Below are positions 1 to 7,457 of a DNA stretch of 64,000 nt, piece by piece (the stretch's first letter is position 1; each line of letters opens with the position of its first letter). The stretch covers positions 186,001-250,000 of the forward strand of contig NZ_AUNI01000019.1 of the NCBI RefSeq assembly GCF_000447795.1. The letters run 5' to 3'. The stretch comes from Bacteriovorax sp. Seq25_V. Its GTDB lineage: Bacteria > Bdellovibrionota > Bacteriovoracia > Bacteriovoracales > Bacteriovoracaceae. A program made the position numbers and the translations under genes. The notes under the pieces are model-generated. The model was not told where the DNA came from and made no database searches. It saw only the letters and a list, made by a program, of their open reading frames with translations.

Positions 1-606
1 AACATAAGCAAGACCAACAAGGGCATCTTTCTCGCTCGCATTGTGAACGGCCTTGGTTATGGCCCTGTCAGCATCGTAGATACTATTTGTAAAAATATGT
101 CCATCTGGTCTGAATGGTAAGTTCTGATGAGTCTTTTCACGTCGATCAAAGCCTTCTATATCATGAATTTTTCCCCAGCTCGAACCATTATCAATTGAGA
201 TAAAATCAATTGGTAAGATCTTATGAGTTGCAAGCATTGCTTTGATTTGATCAGTTGTATAAGGACCTTCTTTCTTACCTTCTATAAGTAGGTAATAATC
301 CTCTTTAGCTTCAGCGAGATTTTGTGTTGAAACGAGGGCCGGTCGACGACGTTGAAAATATGGGTGCGAATAGACAGAAGTCCATTCTGCTTCAGTTACA
401 TTTTTAACTTTTGTTTCTTCACTATAAAGATTTGCATCTGCAAGAAAATCTTTTAAATCAATATTCCAAAAGGGACCAATAACTTTTCCCTCCACAAGAA
501 TTTCGTAGATTTCTTCACTCGGGTATTGATGATGATCAATCTGCTCTTGAGTGAGTAGATAGTCTTCAATTGATTTTCTTTGATCATTTTTTAAGGCATT
601 ACCCAT
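1..606 (-). CDS. GYF-like domain protein, C-terminus beyond window
   Basis: An open frame of 202 codons runs from an ATG at 606 off the left edge, so the C-terminus is missing. The start is supported by a GGGGGA ribosome-binding sequence about 8 nt upstream. Two similar segments are visible: residues about 35-70 (EIYEILVEGKVIGPFWNIDL) and about 103-150 (YYLLIEGKKEGPYTTDQIKA). Both fit the GYF_2 pattern of a short strand, a G-x-x-x-GP(Y/F) turn and a helix. GYF_2 domains are usually protein-interaction modules in bacterial membrane or regulatory proteins. No signal peptide is seen in this part, so this end is probably cytoplasmic. The function is unknown and what follows the GYF repeats cannot be seen. 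Confidence 0.7.
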   Translation of the reverse strand, partial: MGNALKNDQRKSIEDYLLTQEQIDHHQYPSEEIYEILVEGKVIGPFWNIDLKDFLADANLYSEETKVKNVTEAEWTSVYSHPYFQRRRPALVSTQNLAEAKEDYYLLIEGKKEGPYTTDQIKAMLATHKILPIDFISIDNGSSWGKIHDIEGFDRREKTHQNLPFRPDGHIFTNSIYDADRAITKAVHNASEKDALVGLAYV

Positions 607-696
607 ACGATGTCCCCCATAGACATTAGAATCTAAGAGGCGTATCGGCACTTTTTACCACTATTTTAGGAAAACTTGATAAAAATGATTTTAAAC

Positions 697-725
697 AAAA
701 AAAGGAGACTCGAAAGTCTCCTTTT
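697..725 (-). terminator. Rho-independent terminator of the porin-like gene
   Basis: A 7-bp stem (GGAGACT/AGTCTCC, loop CGAA) extended by A/T pairs is followed on the minus strand by a T-run. It lies about 30 nt past the stop of the gene ending at 754. Confidence 0.85.
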
Positions 726-753
726 CATTATAAATTAAATACTTAGATGGTAC

Positions 754-1599
754 TTAGAATAGTGTGTAGTAAAGAGTTGTCCCTACAGCACCTTTGTTCC
801 ACCACTGGTGTACACCTGTTGCGTAGCCGTCATTTGATTGAACAATCCATGATTCAAAGTATAGAGATACTGAAAGAGCACCGATTGAGTAGTCTGCAGA
901 GGCAGATAGAAGAATATTGTCGCTTCCTTGAGTGTTAGAAGCAGCATCCTTAACATTGTCTTTGTAGCTATACCAAATGAATGATGGAGTTACAGAGAAG
1001 TTATCAGTGAATGAATAAGTTGGAACAACACCGATTGAAAGAAGCTTATCTCTCTTGAAGTCACCAGAGTTTCTATTGTACTGAAGAATATATGGATTAG
1101 ATCCAAGAGTAAATTTTCCCCAAGTTTTAGAGAATGAAGTATATAGGTAGTGGTAACTATCGTAACCTGTCTTTCTTGCTTCATCATTAACAAAGTAGTT
1201 TCTCAAAAGGAAACTCATGTTCACGCCATGCTTTTCTTCTGTAAGAATTTTCGATCTTGTAAATCTAAACTCAGTGTTGCTTAGTTCTGTATGGTAGTCA
1301 CCTTGACCTTTTTGAGTTTTGTCATGTGAAGTTCTAAACATAGGCTTAAGAGTCAGTTTATGATATTTGTCGATTTTGTAGTTTAGGTAAACATAGTTAT
1401 CTGAAGTAAAACCATCAGCACCTTTTGAATCAATATAAGTATCATTTAACCAGCTTACTGAAACTGGAGATTCTTTAATTTTGTTCCAAAGATTTGATAA
1501 TGTCGTCGTTGATGTCGACGGGCTTGTTGTCGTTGCAGTATCAGCTGCTGTCGCGCCTACTGCTGCTACTAGTGAAAGTGCTAGTAAAAGTCTCTTCAT
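754..1599 (-). CDS. outer-membrane beta-barrel (porin-like) protein
   Basis: The 281-residue product has a clear Sec signal peptide (MKRLLLALSLVAAVGATAAD, cleavage near ATAA). After a Thr/Ser-rich linker, the chain consists of alternating polar/hydrophobic strands rich in Tyr, Ser and Asp, and it ends in YYTLF. A C-terminal Phe is typical of proteins assembled by the BAM complex. It should sit in the outer membrane. No substrate can be inferred; it resembles the simple barrels abundant in Bdellovibrio-type bacteria. The start at 1599 is preceded by AAGGGGACAAGGA. It is transcribed divergently from the Kdo-transferase-like gene at 1861 and ends in a strong terminator at about 700-725. Confidence 0.8.
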   Translation of the reverse strand: MKRLLLALSLVAAVGATAADTATTTSPSTSTTTLSNLWNKIKESPVSVSWLNDTYIDSKGADGFTSDNYVYLNYKIDKYHKLTLKPMFRTSHDKTQKGQGDYHTELSNTEFRFTRSKILTEEKHGVNMSFLLRNYFVNDEARKTGYDSYHYLYTSFSKTWGKFTLGSNPYILQYNRNSGDFKRDKLLSIGVVPTYSFTDNFSVTPSFIWYSYKDNVKDAASNTQGSDNILLSASADYSIGALSVSLYFESWIVQSNDGYATGVHQWWNKGAVGTTLYYTLF

Positions 1600-1676
1600 T
1601 CCTTGTCCCCTTCGTGTGTTATATGCCTAATCAAGTTAACTTTTTATTAATCGTGTTACCTAAAATGACAATTTCC

Positions 1677-1803
1677 TGACAAAAAGACAACAATTTTAAC
1701 AAAGACCTATACCATTTCTTGCTAAATGTAAGAAAAAGTAATTTTTTGAACAAAACCATAAATAAATTTACATATTCCTCAGTGTCGCAATGTCTTTTTG
1801 ACA
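1677..1803. promoter_or_regulatory. two near-identical 13-bp palindromic sites in a divergent promoter region
   Basis: TGACAAAAAGACA (1677-1689) and TGTCTTTTTGACA (1791-1803; reverse complement TGTCAAAAAGACA) differ by one base and flank the region between the porin-like gene and the gene at 1861. They look like operator sites of an unknown regulator. The A/T core means chance is not excluded. Confidence 0.35.
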
Positions 1804-1824
1804 CCAAAATGTCGCGATAAAGTG

Positions 1825-1853
1825 TTGAATAAAGGTAAAGTGATACCTATACT
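1825..1853 (+). promoter_or_regulatory. sigma70-type promoter with its -10 box beside a start codon
   Basis: TTGAAT (1825-1830), a 17-nt spacer and TATACT (1848-1853). The ATG at 1861 is only 7 nt past the -10 box and has no Shine-Dalgarno sequence, so the transcript would begin at or one base before the start codon. Confidence 0.6.
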
Positions 1854-1860
1854 TTAACTA

Positions 1861-3189
1861 ATGCTTATCCTAATGAATATCGCACTCATTCTTCGAACGG
1901 TTTTTTTTCCTTTAATAAGGTTACTTTCTTTAATTGTGCCGGCCTTAAAAGACAGGGCCCAATTCGAGTATGAGAATCAACTATCTCCTTATAGTGAAAG
2001 TTTTAATAAAGTGGGGCGTAAGGCTGAGATTGCTTTTCATTTCTCTAGCGAAGGAGAGCTCGAAATCATACGGCCGATTATTGATCAAAGTCTTATTCAG
2101 GGGCATTATGTCGAATTGCTTTTTACATCACCGAGCGTTGAAGCAAAAGTTGTAAAACTTTGCTCACTATATCCAGAAAAGGTGAGGTGCTTTCGCATGC
2201 CTCTAGTCAGTTTTTTTCCAATCTTTTTTGGGCACAATAACTATCGCTGGCAAAGCGCAGATAAGCTTTTAATGGTACGTTACGACTTTCTTCCGGAACT
2301 TATTTGTATGAAGCCTTTTCTTTCTAAGTTCATTCTCTTTGCAGCTTCCGCAAAGAGTTCCTCAAATAAAGATTGGCGATTTATTTTAAAGCGAGGAATT
2401 TATCAAGTCTTTGATGATATCTTTCCTACAACAAAAGAGGATGAGTCCTTCTTTCGCTCTAAACTAGATACTAGGAGAGTGAAGATACATGGACCAAGTG
2501 AACTACGATCACTGCAGATTAATAAGAGGCAACTTCAATTTAACTTTCATCAAAATGAATTACATCATGCTCTACACGACTTAATCATGTTAAGACCAAA
2601 ACGCTTGATGATAGCTCAGTTATGGCCAGAAGAGCTCCCTTTTTTGCAAACTCAAAAGCTTATCTCAAAGGTATCATCAGGAGAACTTCTCTGCTACGTT
2701 GCTCCCCACCGTTTTGATAGCGCATTTGTCGCACAGTTAAGAGTAGGACTTGAAGAAATATTTAAAGATCAGGTGCCTATTTACTTTATAGCCAAGGATG
2801 CAAAGGCCAGCGATGTTACAGAAATTTCAAAACAGTCTCAGCTAGTTCCTGGTGTCATTTTAAGTTGCCTGCCAGGGATTCTATGCGAACTCTATCCTTT
2901 ATTTGATAAAACGTATGTTGGTGGTGGCCTTGGTAAAGGAGTTCATTCGCTACTCGAGCCATTCGTGGCCGGCAGCCAAATTGCCTGCGCAAGCAATGTT
3001 GATCGTTCAACCGAATATGATATTGCACTTTCTCTTGGGCAAGATATTTCAATTATTAATTCATCTGTAGACTTTGAAAGCTTCCTTAGCAAGGATGACT
3101 ATAAAGATATTGATATTGCACACTTTATTGAGGACAATGAGAAAGCGCTGATTGGCCTACTTAGACTTTTGGAAATTACTAATGCTTAA
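1861..3189 (+). CDS. divergent 3-deoxy-D-manno-octulosonic-acid (Kdo) transferase-like glycosyltransferase
   Basis: The 442-residue protein has the layout of WaaA/KdtA (GT-B fold). An N-terminal hydrophobic anchor (residues about 1-28) is followed by FHFSSEGELE (about 59-68), which matches the SVGE motif that carries the catalytic Glu. A C-terminal VGGGLGKGVHSLLEPFVAG matches the family's VGGSL...H..LEP nucleotide-binding region. WaaA adds Kdo from CMP-Kdo to lipid A on the inner face of the cytoplasmic membrane. The middle of the protein is poorly conserved, so this could be a paralogue with another acceptor. The next gene's ATG lies within its last codons (ATGCTTAA), which implies translational coupling. 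A strong promoter is immediately upstream. An alternative start is the ATG at 1873. Confidence 0.7.
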   Translation: MLILMNIALILRTVFFPLIRLLSLIVPALKDRAQFEYENQLSPYSESFNKVGRKAEIAFHFSSEGELEIIRPIIDQSLIQGHYVELLFTSPSVEAKVVKLCSLYPEKVRCFRMPLVSFFPIFFGHNNYRWQSADKLLMVRYDFLPELICMKPFLSKFILFAASAKSSSNKDWRFILKRGIYQVFDDIFPTTKEDESFFRSKLDTRRVKIHGPSELRSLQINKRQLQFNFHQNELHHALHDLIMLRPKRLMIAQLWPEELPFLQTQKLISKVSSGELLCYVAPHRFDSAFVAQLRVGLEEIFKDQVPIYFIAKDAKASDVTEISKQSQLVPGVILSCLPGILCELYPLFDKTYVGGGLGKGVHSLLEPFVAGSQIACASNVDRSTEYDIALSLGQDISIINSSVDFESFLSKDDYKDIDIAHFIEDNEKALIGLLRLLEITNA

Positions 3190-4519
3190 AAAAAATATTG
3201 ATACAATTATTGTTGGCCGTAATTATGTTTCATACTTACTAGGTTTTCAGCTTCTCTTAGAAAAACGCGACGTGCTTCTACTTGAAGATGAAAGACTTTC
3301 AAATGGGCACGGTCATTTCAATTATTTCTCTCATATTGAGCGCTCTTTTATTAAAAGCTGGGCCGAGAGTATTTCAATTGAGGACACTCTTGATATCGAC
3401 AACTATCTTGAGGTAAGACCTTATATTAGTAAGCTTGGTGATCGGGAAGTTCTACTTGGTAAGAATAGTCCTTATTCTAATCTAAGAGAGTTATCTCGAA
3501 AGTTTCCTGAGCTATTCAGTGAATTGTATATCCATATAAAAGAAAATCTTATCCTTGAAGAAGAGTTTAATGATAGTTACTACAAGCTATCTTCTCGACT
3601 TGGAAATACTCTTTGTCGCTTTAAGACGATGCAAAATATAAATGTACAAACTTTCATGCATCACAGTCCTGAAGTTTTTAATGACCTTTTTGAAATATTC
3701 TATAAAAGCTTAACTGAAGAAGGTGACAATCAAGATCTTGCATCATTGTTTATATATTCTTCACGCACGATTGTTCATAATGTTTTAACTGATAAACTTT
3801 CAAAAATTGAGGCCATACATCTCTTCCTTTCTTTGCTCGGACCAAGATATTTCTTCAATACAGCTGAACTAAATAAGAGTCTTGAAATATTACTTGTTTC
3901 TCGTGGTGGATTTTTCCGTTCTAGCCCGATTAGGGAGTGGAAATTTCATAAAGGTAAACCTTGGTGTGTAGAATTAAATAGTTTTGAAGGTATTGTTCAT
4001 CCAAAGCATATTTCTTTTGTTGGCGGAAGGCCTTCAAGTTTTCCTTTAAAGTTTGATACAAAAGGCACTTATACAAATTTTAATATTAAATTGACTCATG
4101 ATAAGTCTTTGACTGACTCTTTTGATAAGTATCTTTTTAAGGTAAATAAAATGGGGACGCAGTTTCCTTTTCTTTGTCTTACAAATCATGAAGGAAACAA
4201 GGTCGCACAGGTTTTCTCCCGCACAGTAGAGTGTCAAAAGGCAGAATTCTATCGTGAAGAAATTCGTGAGCTATTAAAGCATGAGAGAGTTATTGAATCA
4301 GGTGAGGAAATGTCTCAAACTGAAGTTGGACAAGAGGTTGTTTGTTCACATAGCTTTGAAAATGTTCACATTCCAAGTAAAGTAGTGATTCGAGACGCTG
4401 GAAATGCACTGGAGAATACTCAGTTAAAAGACGTTCACTATATTGGTCCTTGTCAGCGATCTCCGCTTGGTCTTTTGAGTTCACTTTTAGAAACAAAAGA
4501 TTTTAGAAATTTTCTCTAA
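3182..4519 (+). CDS. unknown protein with a degenerate FAD/NAD-binding N-terminus
   Basis: The 445-residue frame starts at the ATG at 3182, which overlaps the upstream stop; a longer reading from 3152 would lie inside the upstream gene. Residues about 5-35 (IDTIIVGRNYVSYLLGFQ...VLLLEDERL) have the pattern of a Rossmann beta-alpha-beta unit ending in an acidic residue. However, the glycine-rich GxGxxG loop is replaced by GRNYVS. The frame near the end, HYIGPCQRSPLGLLSSLLE, is also reminiscent of the late segment of FAD-dependent amine or phytoene-type oxidoreductases. No catalytic role can be assigned, and loss of the glycines argues against normal dinucleotide binding. Coupling to the Kdo-transferase-like gene suggests a cell-envelope role (inference). 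Confidence 0.6.
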   Translation: MLKKNIDTIIVGRNYVSYLLGFQLLLEKRDVLLLEDERLSNGHGHFNYFSHIERSFIKSWAESISIEDTLDIDNYLEVRPYISKLGDREVLLGKNSPYSNLRELSRKFPELFSELYIHIKENLILEEEFNDSYYKLSSRLGNTLCRFKTMQNINVQTFMHHSPEVFNDLFEIFYKSLTEEGDNQDLASLFIYSSRTIVHNVLTDKLSKIEAIHLFLSLLGPRYFFNTAELNKSLEILLVSRGGFFRSSPIREWKFHKGKPWCVELNSFEGIVHPKHISFVGGRPSSFPLKFDTKGTYTNFNIKLTHDKSLTDSFDKYLFKVNKMGTQFPFLCLTNHEGNKVAQVFSRTVECQKAEFYREEIRELLKHERVIESGEEMSQTEVGQEVVCSHSFENVHIPSKVVIRDAGNALENTQLKDVHYIGPCQRSPLGLLSSLLETKDFRNFL

Positions 4520-4527
4520 TCTTAGGT

Positions 4528-4539
4528 TATAATAATCCT
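4528..4539 (+). promoter_or_regulatory. -10 box directly before a start codon
   Basis: A perfect TATAAT (4528-4533) stands 6 nt before the ATG at 4540, with no Shine-Dalgarno sequence between. No good -35 box is seen. It suggests a leaderless transcript of the prepilin-like gene. Confidence 0.45.
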
Positions 4540-4782
4540 ATGAACTTTTTAAAAAGCACTACATCAAGTAATACTGGTCAGGTCGTTGTTGAATACGTTC
4601 TGATGCTCTTAGTGATTGTTGTGCTAGCTTCAACAGTCTTTAATATCATCAAGGCCCGTCTAAGTTTTGATCCGGCCACTTGTCCCCCTGGAAGCTTGAA
4701 CCCGATCTGTGCTGTAAAGAGCCTTACTAATAGTGATGGGGATGAGGCCTCGAAGTATCGTTCATTTAGACTTGCTCGCTAA
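4540..4782 (+). CDS. small prepilin-like (Flp/type IVb) membrane protein
   Basis: The product has 80 residues. The N-terminus shows a class III (prepilin peptidase) signal: a polar leader ending in Gly14, then QVVVEYVLMLLVIVVLASTV with Glu at +5 of the predicted mature protein, followed by one hydrophobic helix. This arrangement is typical of Flp/Tad-type minor pilins and pseudopilins. The tail has two Cys (about residues 47 and 56) and ends in basic residues. No other pilus genes are nearby, so it probably works with machinery encoded elsewhere. The start has a TATAAT 6 nt upstream and no ribosome-binding site. Confidence 0.65.
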   Translation: MNFLKSTTSSNTGQVVVEYVLMLLVIVVLASTVFNIIKARLSFDPATCPPGSLNPICAVKSLTNSDGDEASKYRSFRLAR

Positions 4783-4946
4783 GTTACTGAATTTACAGTA
4801 ACTATTGTAATTAAATATCAATATCTTACACCTATTTCCTGTAAAATTTACACTAACTCGTTGAAAACCTAGAAACATTTGTGCGTTGTGCTATAACTGA
4901 AAGGTAACACACAAATAGAACGGGAATTTTTTCTAGGAGAACGAAA

Positions 4947-5996
4947 ATGAAAAAGGGAAATAAGCAAATTTCACTTTTATTAAGCCTGATGGCAATCTCA
5001 TTACCAATGGGACAATCTTTTGCACAAGAAGATCCATTGTTAACAGAAACTGCTGATCAAATCGTAAACACTGATCAAATTGATATCGAAGGACTTTACT
5101 CTCAAAAGCAAAAGCAACCTTCTCAAGCTGATCGTATTCAAAAACTTCGTCGTGAGCTTGAAGAAAAGCACGAGCAAATGATGAGAAAGAAAGTTGAAGA
5201 CATGAGACTAGAAGAAGAGAGAAAGCTTGCTCGAAAGCTTCAGAATGCTCTTAATGGTCAAATGCAAGCAATGGATCAGGTTTCAACTCAAGCAGCTGCG
5301 CCTGTTAAAACTGTTGAAGCGGTGGCACCTGCTCCACAAGAAACACTAAATAATAGCGTTTCACTAAGTGGTGGTTTCATGAGCCTTTCAAGTGATACTC
5401 AAGATCTTGAAGCGGGATTGAACCTAAGACTTGGTGTTGAAAATAGAGTTCACCCAAATATCACTGTTGGTGTTGGTGTGAGATATGTTTCTCTTGATAC
5501 TAAAGATCAAGATAACAACTATATCAACTATGGTAGCTACGGAAGTAACTATTATGGAATTTATTCAAATAATAATTCGATTTATAATGAAGCGAGAACA
5601 ATTAACTTTAAGCAAGTTTCTTTCGATCTAAACTCTAAGTTCTACTTCACAGTAGATTCAAAGATTAGACCATTTGCTGGAGTAGCTGTTGCTTATAATA
5701 GAGGATCATTTAAATACGAAGAAAATAAATCTTATTACTACAATGGTAATAATTATGGAGATGAGAAAGTTTCGAGCAATAATGTTTCTGGTGCAGTAAT
5801 GGTTGGAGCTCAGATTCAGTTCTCTAAGCACTTTTCTGCAGAGATTAGCGCTCAGTATGAACGAGCTCTTAATTCAGGAGTTTCTGACCTAAAAAATTCT
5901 AATACTCCAGATGAGCAAAGACTTAGAAATCTTGCGCTTGATTTAGAGGAAGCGAATATTGCTTCAATCAATGCAGGACTTTCTGTAAACTTCTAG
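4947..5996 (+). CDS. exported coiled-coil plus beta-barrel outer-membrane protein
   Basis: The 349-residue product starts at an ATG with AGGAGA about 6 nt upstream. It has a signal peptide (residues 1-27, cleavage after SFAQ or SFA). Next comes a charged coiled coil (about 55-105, repeated EEKHEQMMRKK-type heptads) and a Pro/Ala linker near 115-130. The C-terminal 210 residues are a small barrel with Gly/Tyr/Asn-rich strands ending in NAGLSVNF, like the 8-stranded OmpA/OmpW-type domain. The coiled coil would lie in the periplasm and the barrel in the outer membrane. Tyr/Asn-rich extracellular loops (about 190-215 and 265-285) are notable. A strong terminator follows. Its ligand or partner is unknown. 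Confidence 0.75.
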   Translation: MKKGNKQISLLLSLMAISLPMGQSFAQEDPLLTETADQIVNTDQIDIEGLYSQKQKQPSQADRIQKLRRELEEKHEQMMRKKVEDMRLEEERKLARKLQNALNGQMQAMDQVSTQAAAPVKTVEAVAPAPQETLNNSVSLSGGFMSLSSDTQDLEAGLNLRLGVENRVHPNITVGVGVRYVSLDTKDQDNNYINYGSYGSNYYGIYSNNNSIYNEARTINFKQVSFDLNSKFYFTVDSKIRPFAGVAVAYNRGSFKYEENKSYYYNGNNYGDEKVSSNNVSGAVMVGAQIQFSKHFSAEISAQYERALNSGVSDLKNSNTPDEQRLRNLALDLEEANIASINAGLSVNF

Positions 5997-6032
5997 TAAA
6001 AAGCTCAACAATTCCCGTGTTATTATTTAATT

Positions 6033-6056
6033 GGCCTACGTAAGTAGGCCTTTTTT
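6033..6056 (+). terminator. Rho-independent terminator
   Basis: A perfect 7-bp stem GGCCTAC/GTAGGCC with a GTAA loop is followed by TTTTTT, 35 nt past the stop of the barrel gene. Confidence 0.9.
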
Positions 6057-6137
6057 CGTCTAATAAATCTTTCATTTAAACCGATACTCGTCTATCATAA
6101 ACATGCACAATTATTCAAAATACCCCAAGGAGTACAT

Positions 6138-7433
6138 ATGTCACTAAAACCTGTTTATTTGGTTGAAGGTAAGAGAACGCCACATGCGAAGGCCGGTGGA
6201 GAACTAAAAGATATTCAAGCGCCATTCTTAGGAGCATATCTTGTAAGGGCCCTACTTGATAATACATCAATTGCTAATGATGAAGTTGATGAAGTTATCT
6301 TTGGTAACACGGGAACACCTGCAAAGTATCCAAATATCGGGAGAGTGATTGCTCTTGAAGCGGGACTTGATAAAAAAACTTCTGGTTATTCTGTTCATAG
6401 AAATTGTGCTTCAGGTTTAGAAGCTGTTTCACAAGCATTCTTAAAAGTTGCTAGCGGAAGACATGATGTAATTGTTGCTGGTGGTGTTGAATCAATGTCA
6501 AATATGCCATTAATTTATAATAAGGAGATGACTGAGCTTTTCATGAATCTTATGAAAGCAAAATCGATGTCTGACAAGATTAAAGTTATCTCAAGCTTTA
6601 GACCTCCTTATCTTTCTCCTATTGTTGCAATCGAGCAAGGTCTTACGGATCCTTTCTGTGGGCTAAATATGGGACAAACAGCTGAACTACTTGCAAGAGA
6701 GTTTGGAATTACAAGAGAACAACAAGATGAGTTTGCTAACCTTTCACATCAAAAAGCCGTTGCTGCAATGGAAGCAGGAAGATTTGCAGATGAAATTCTT
6801 CCTCTCGCAGTTGGTTATAAGATGGATAAGCTTCTTATGAATGATGTTGGTCCACGTGCGAACTCTACAGTTGAAGGTCTTGGAAAAATGAGACCATACT
6901 TTGATAAGAAGTCGGGAACAGTTACTGTTGGTAATGCTTGTCCTATCACTGACGGTGGTTCGGCAATTCTTTTTGCTTCAGAAGAAGCAGTAAAAAAATA
7001 TAATCTTGATCCAATGGCAAGAATTGTTGATTATCATTTTCATGGTCTAGAGCCACAAAGAATGGGAATGGGACCACTTCTTGCAATGGATGGACTATTC
7101 AATAGAACGGGGATGACACTTGATCAAATGGATCTTGTGGAAGTTAACGAAGCATTCGCTGCCCAAGTAATTGCTGTAAATATGGCAATGAAAGAAAAGT
7201 CACTTGCTGAGAGATTTGGTCTTTCAAAAGCATGGGGAGAAATTCCTGCTGAGAAACTAAATGTTAACGGTGGAGCAATTGCCCTTGGTCACCCTGTTGG
7301 CTCAACTGGTTCAAGACTACTTGTAACTCTTGCTCACGAGCTTAAGAGAAGAAAAGCAGGCTTTGGTGTTGCGTCTCTTTGTATTGGTGGTGGACAAGGT
7401 GGTGCTTGTATCATCGAAAACCTTAAGAAATAA
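6138..7433 (+). CDS. fadI: 3-ketoacyl-CoA thiolase (FadI-type)
   Basis: The 431-residue enzyme catalyses the last step of fatty-acid beta-oxidation, thiolytic cleavage of 3-ketoacyl-CoA to acetyl-CoA. Thiolase signatures are intact: nucleophilic Cys90 in HRNCASGLEA, the GGVESMSNMP segment, VNEAFAAQ, His385 in ALGHPVGSTGSR, and Cys415 in SLCIGGGQGG. Its length matches E. coli FadI (about 436). The start is preceded by AAGGAG at good spacing. The hydratase/dehydrogenase subunit follows after 24 nt, so the two probably form the FadIJ-type multienzyme complex. This is the first gene of a five-gene co-directional cluster. Confidence 0.93.
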   Translation: MSLKPVYLVEGKRTPHAKAGGELKDIQAPFLGAYLVRALLDNTSIANDEVDEVIFGNTGTPAKYPNIGRVIALEAGLDKKTSGYSVHRNCASGLEAVSQAFLKVASGRHDVIVAGGVESMSNMPLIYNKEMTELFMNLMKAKSMSDKIKVISSFRPPYLSPIVAIEQGLTDPFCGLNMGQTAELLAREFGITREQQDEFANLSHQKAVAAMEAGRFADEILPLAVGYKMDKLLMNDVGPRANSTVEGLGKMRPYFDKKSGTVTVGNACPITDGGSAILFASEEAVKKYNLDPMARIVDYHFHGLEPQRMGMGPLLAMDGLFNRTGMTLDQMDLVEVNEAFAAQVIAVNMAMKEKSLAERFGLSKAWGEIPAEKLNVNGGAIALGHPVGSTGSRLLVTLAHELKRRKAGFGVASLCIGGGQGGACIIENLKK

Positions 7434-7457
7434 TTTTAAAAATTTGGAGATACATAT

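Noticed and set aside
4861-4897. Possible promoter TTGAAA...TATAAC before the barrel gene at 4947
   Set aside because: The spacing is 25 bp, too long for a normal promoter; no better -35 box was found.
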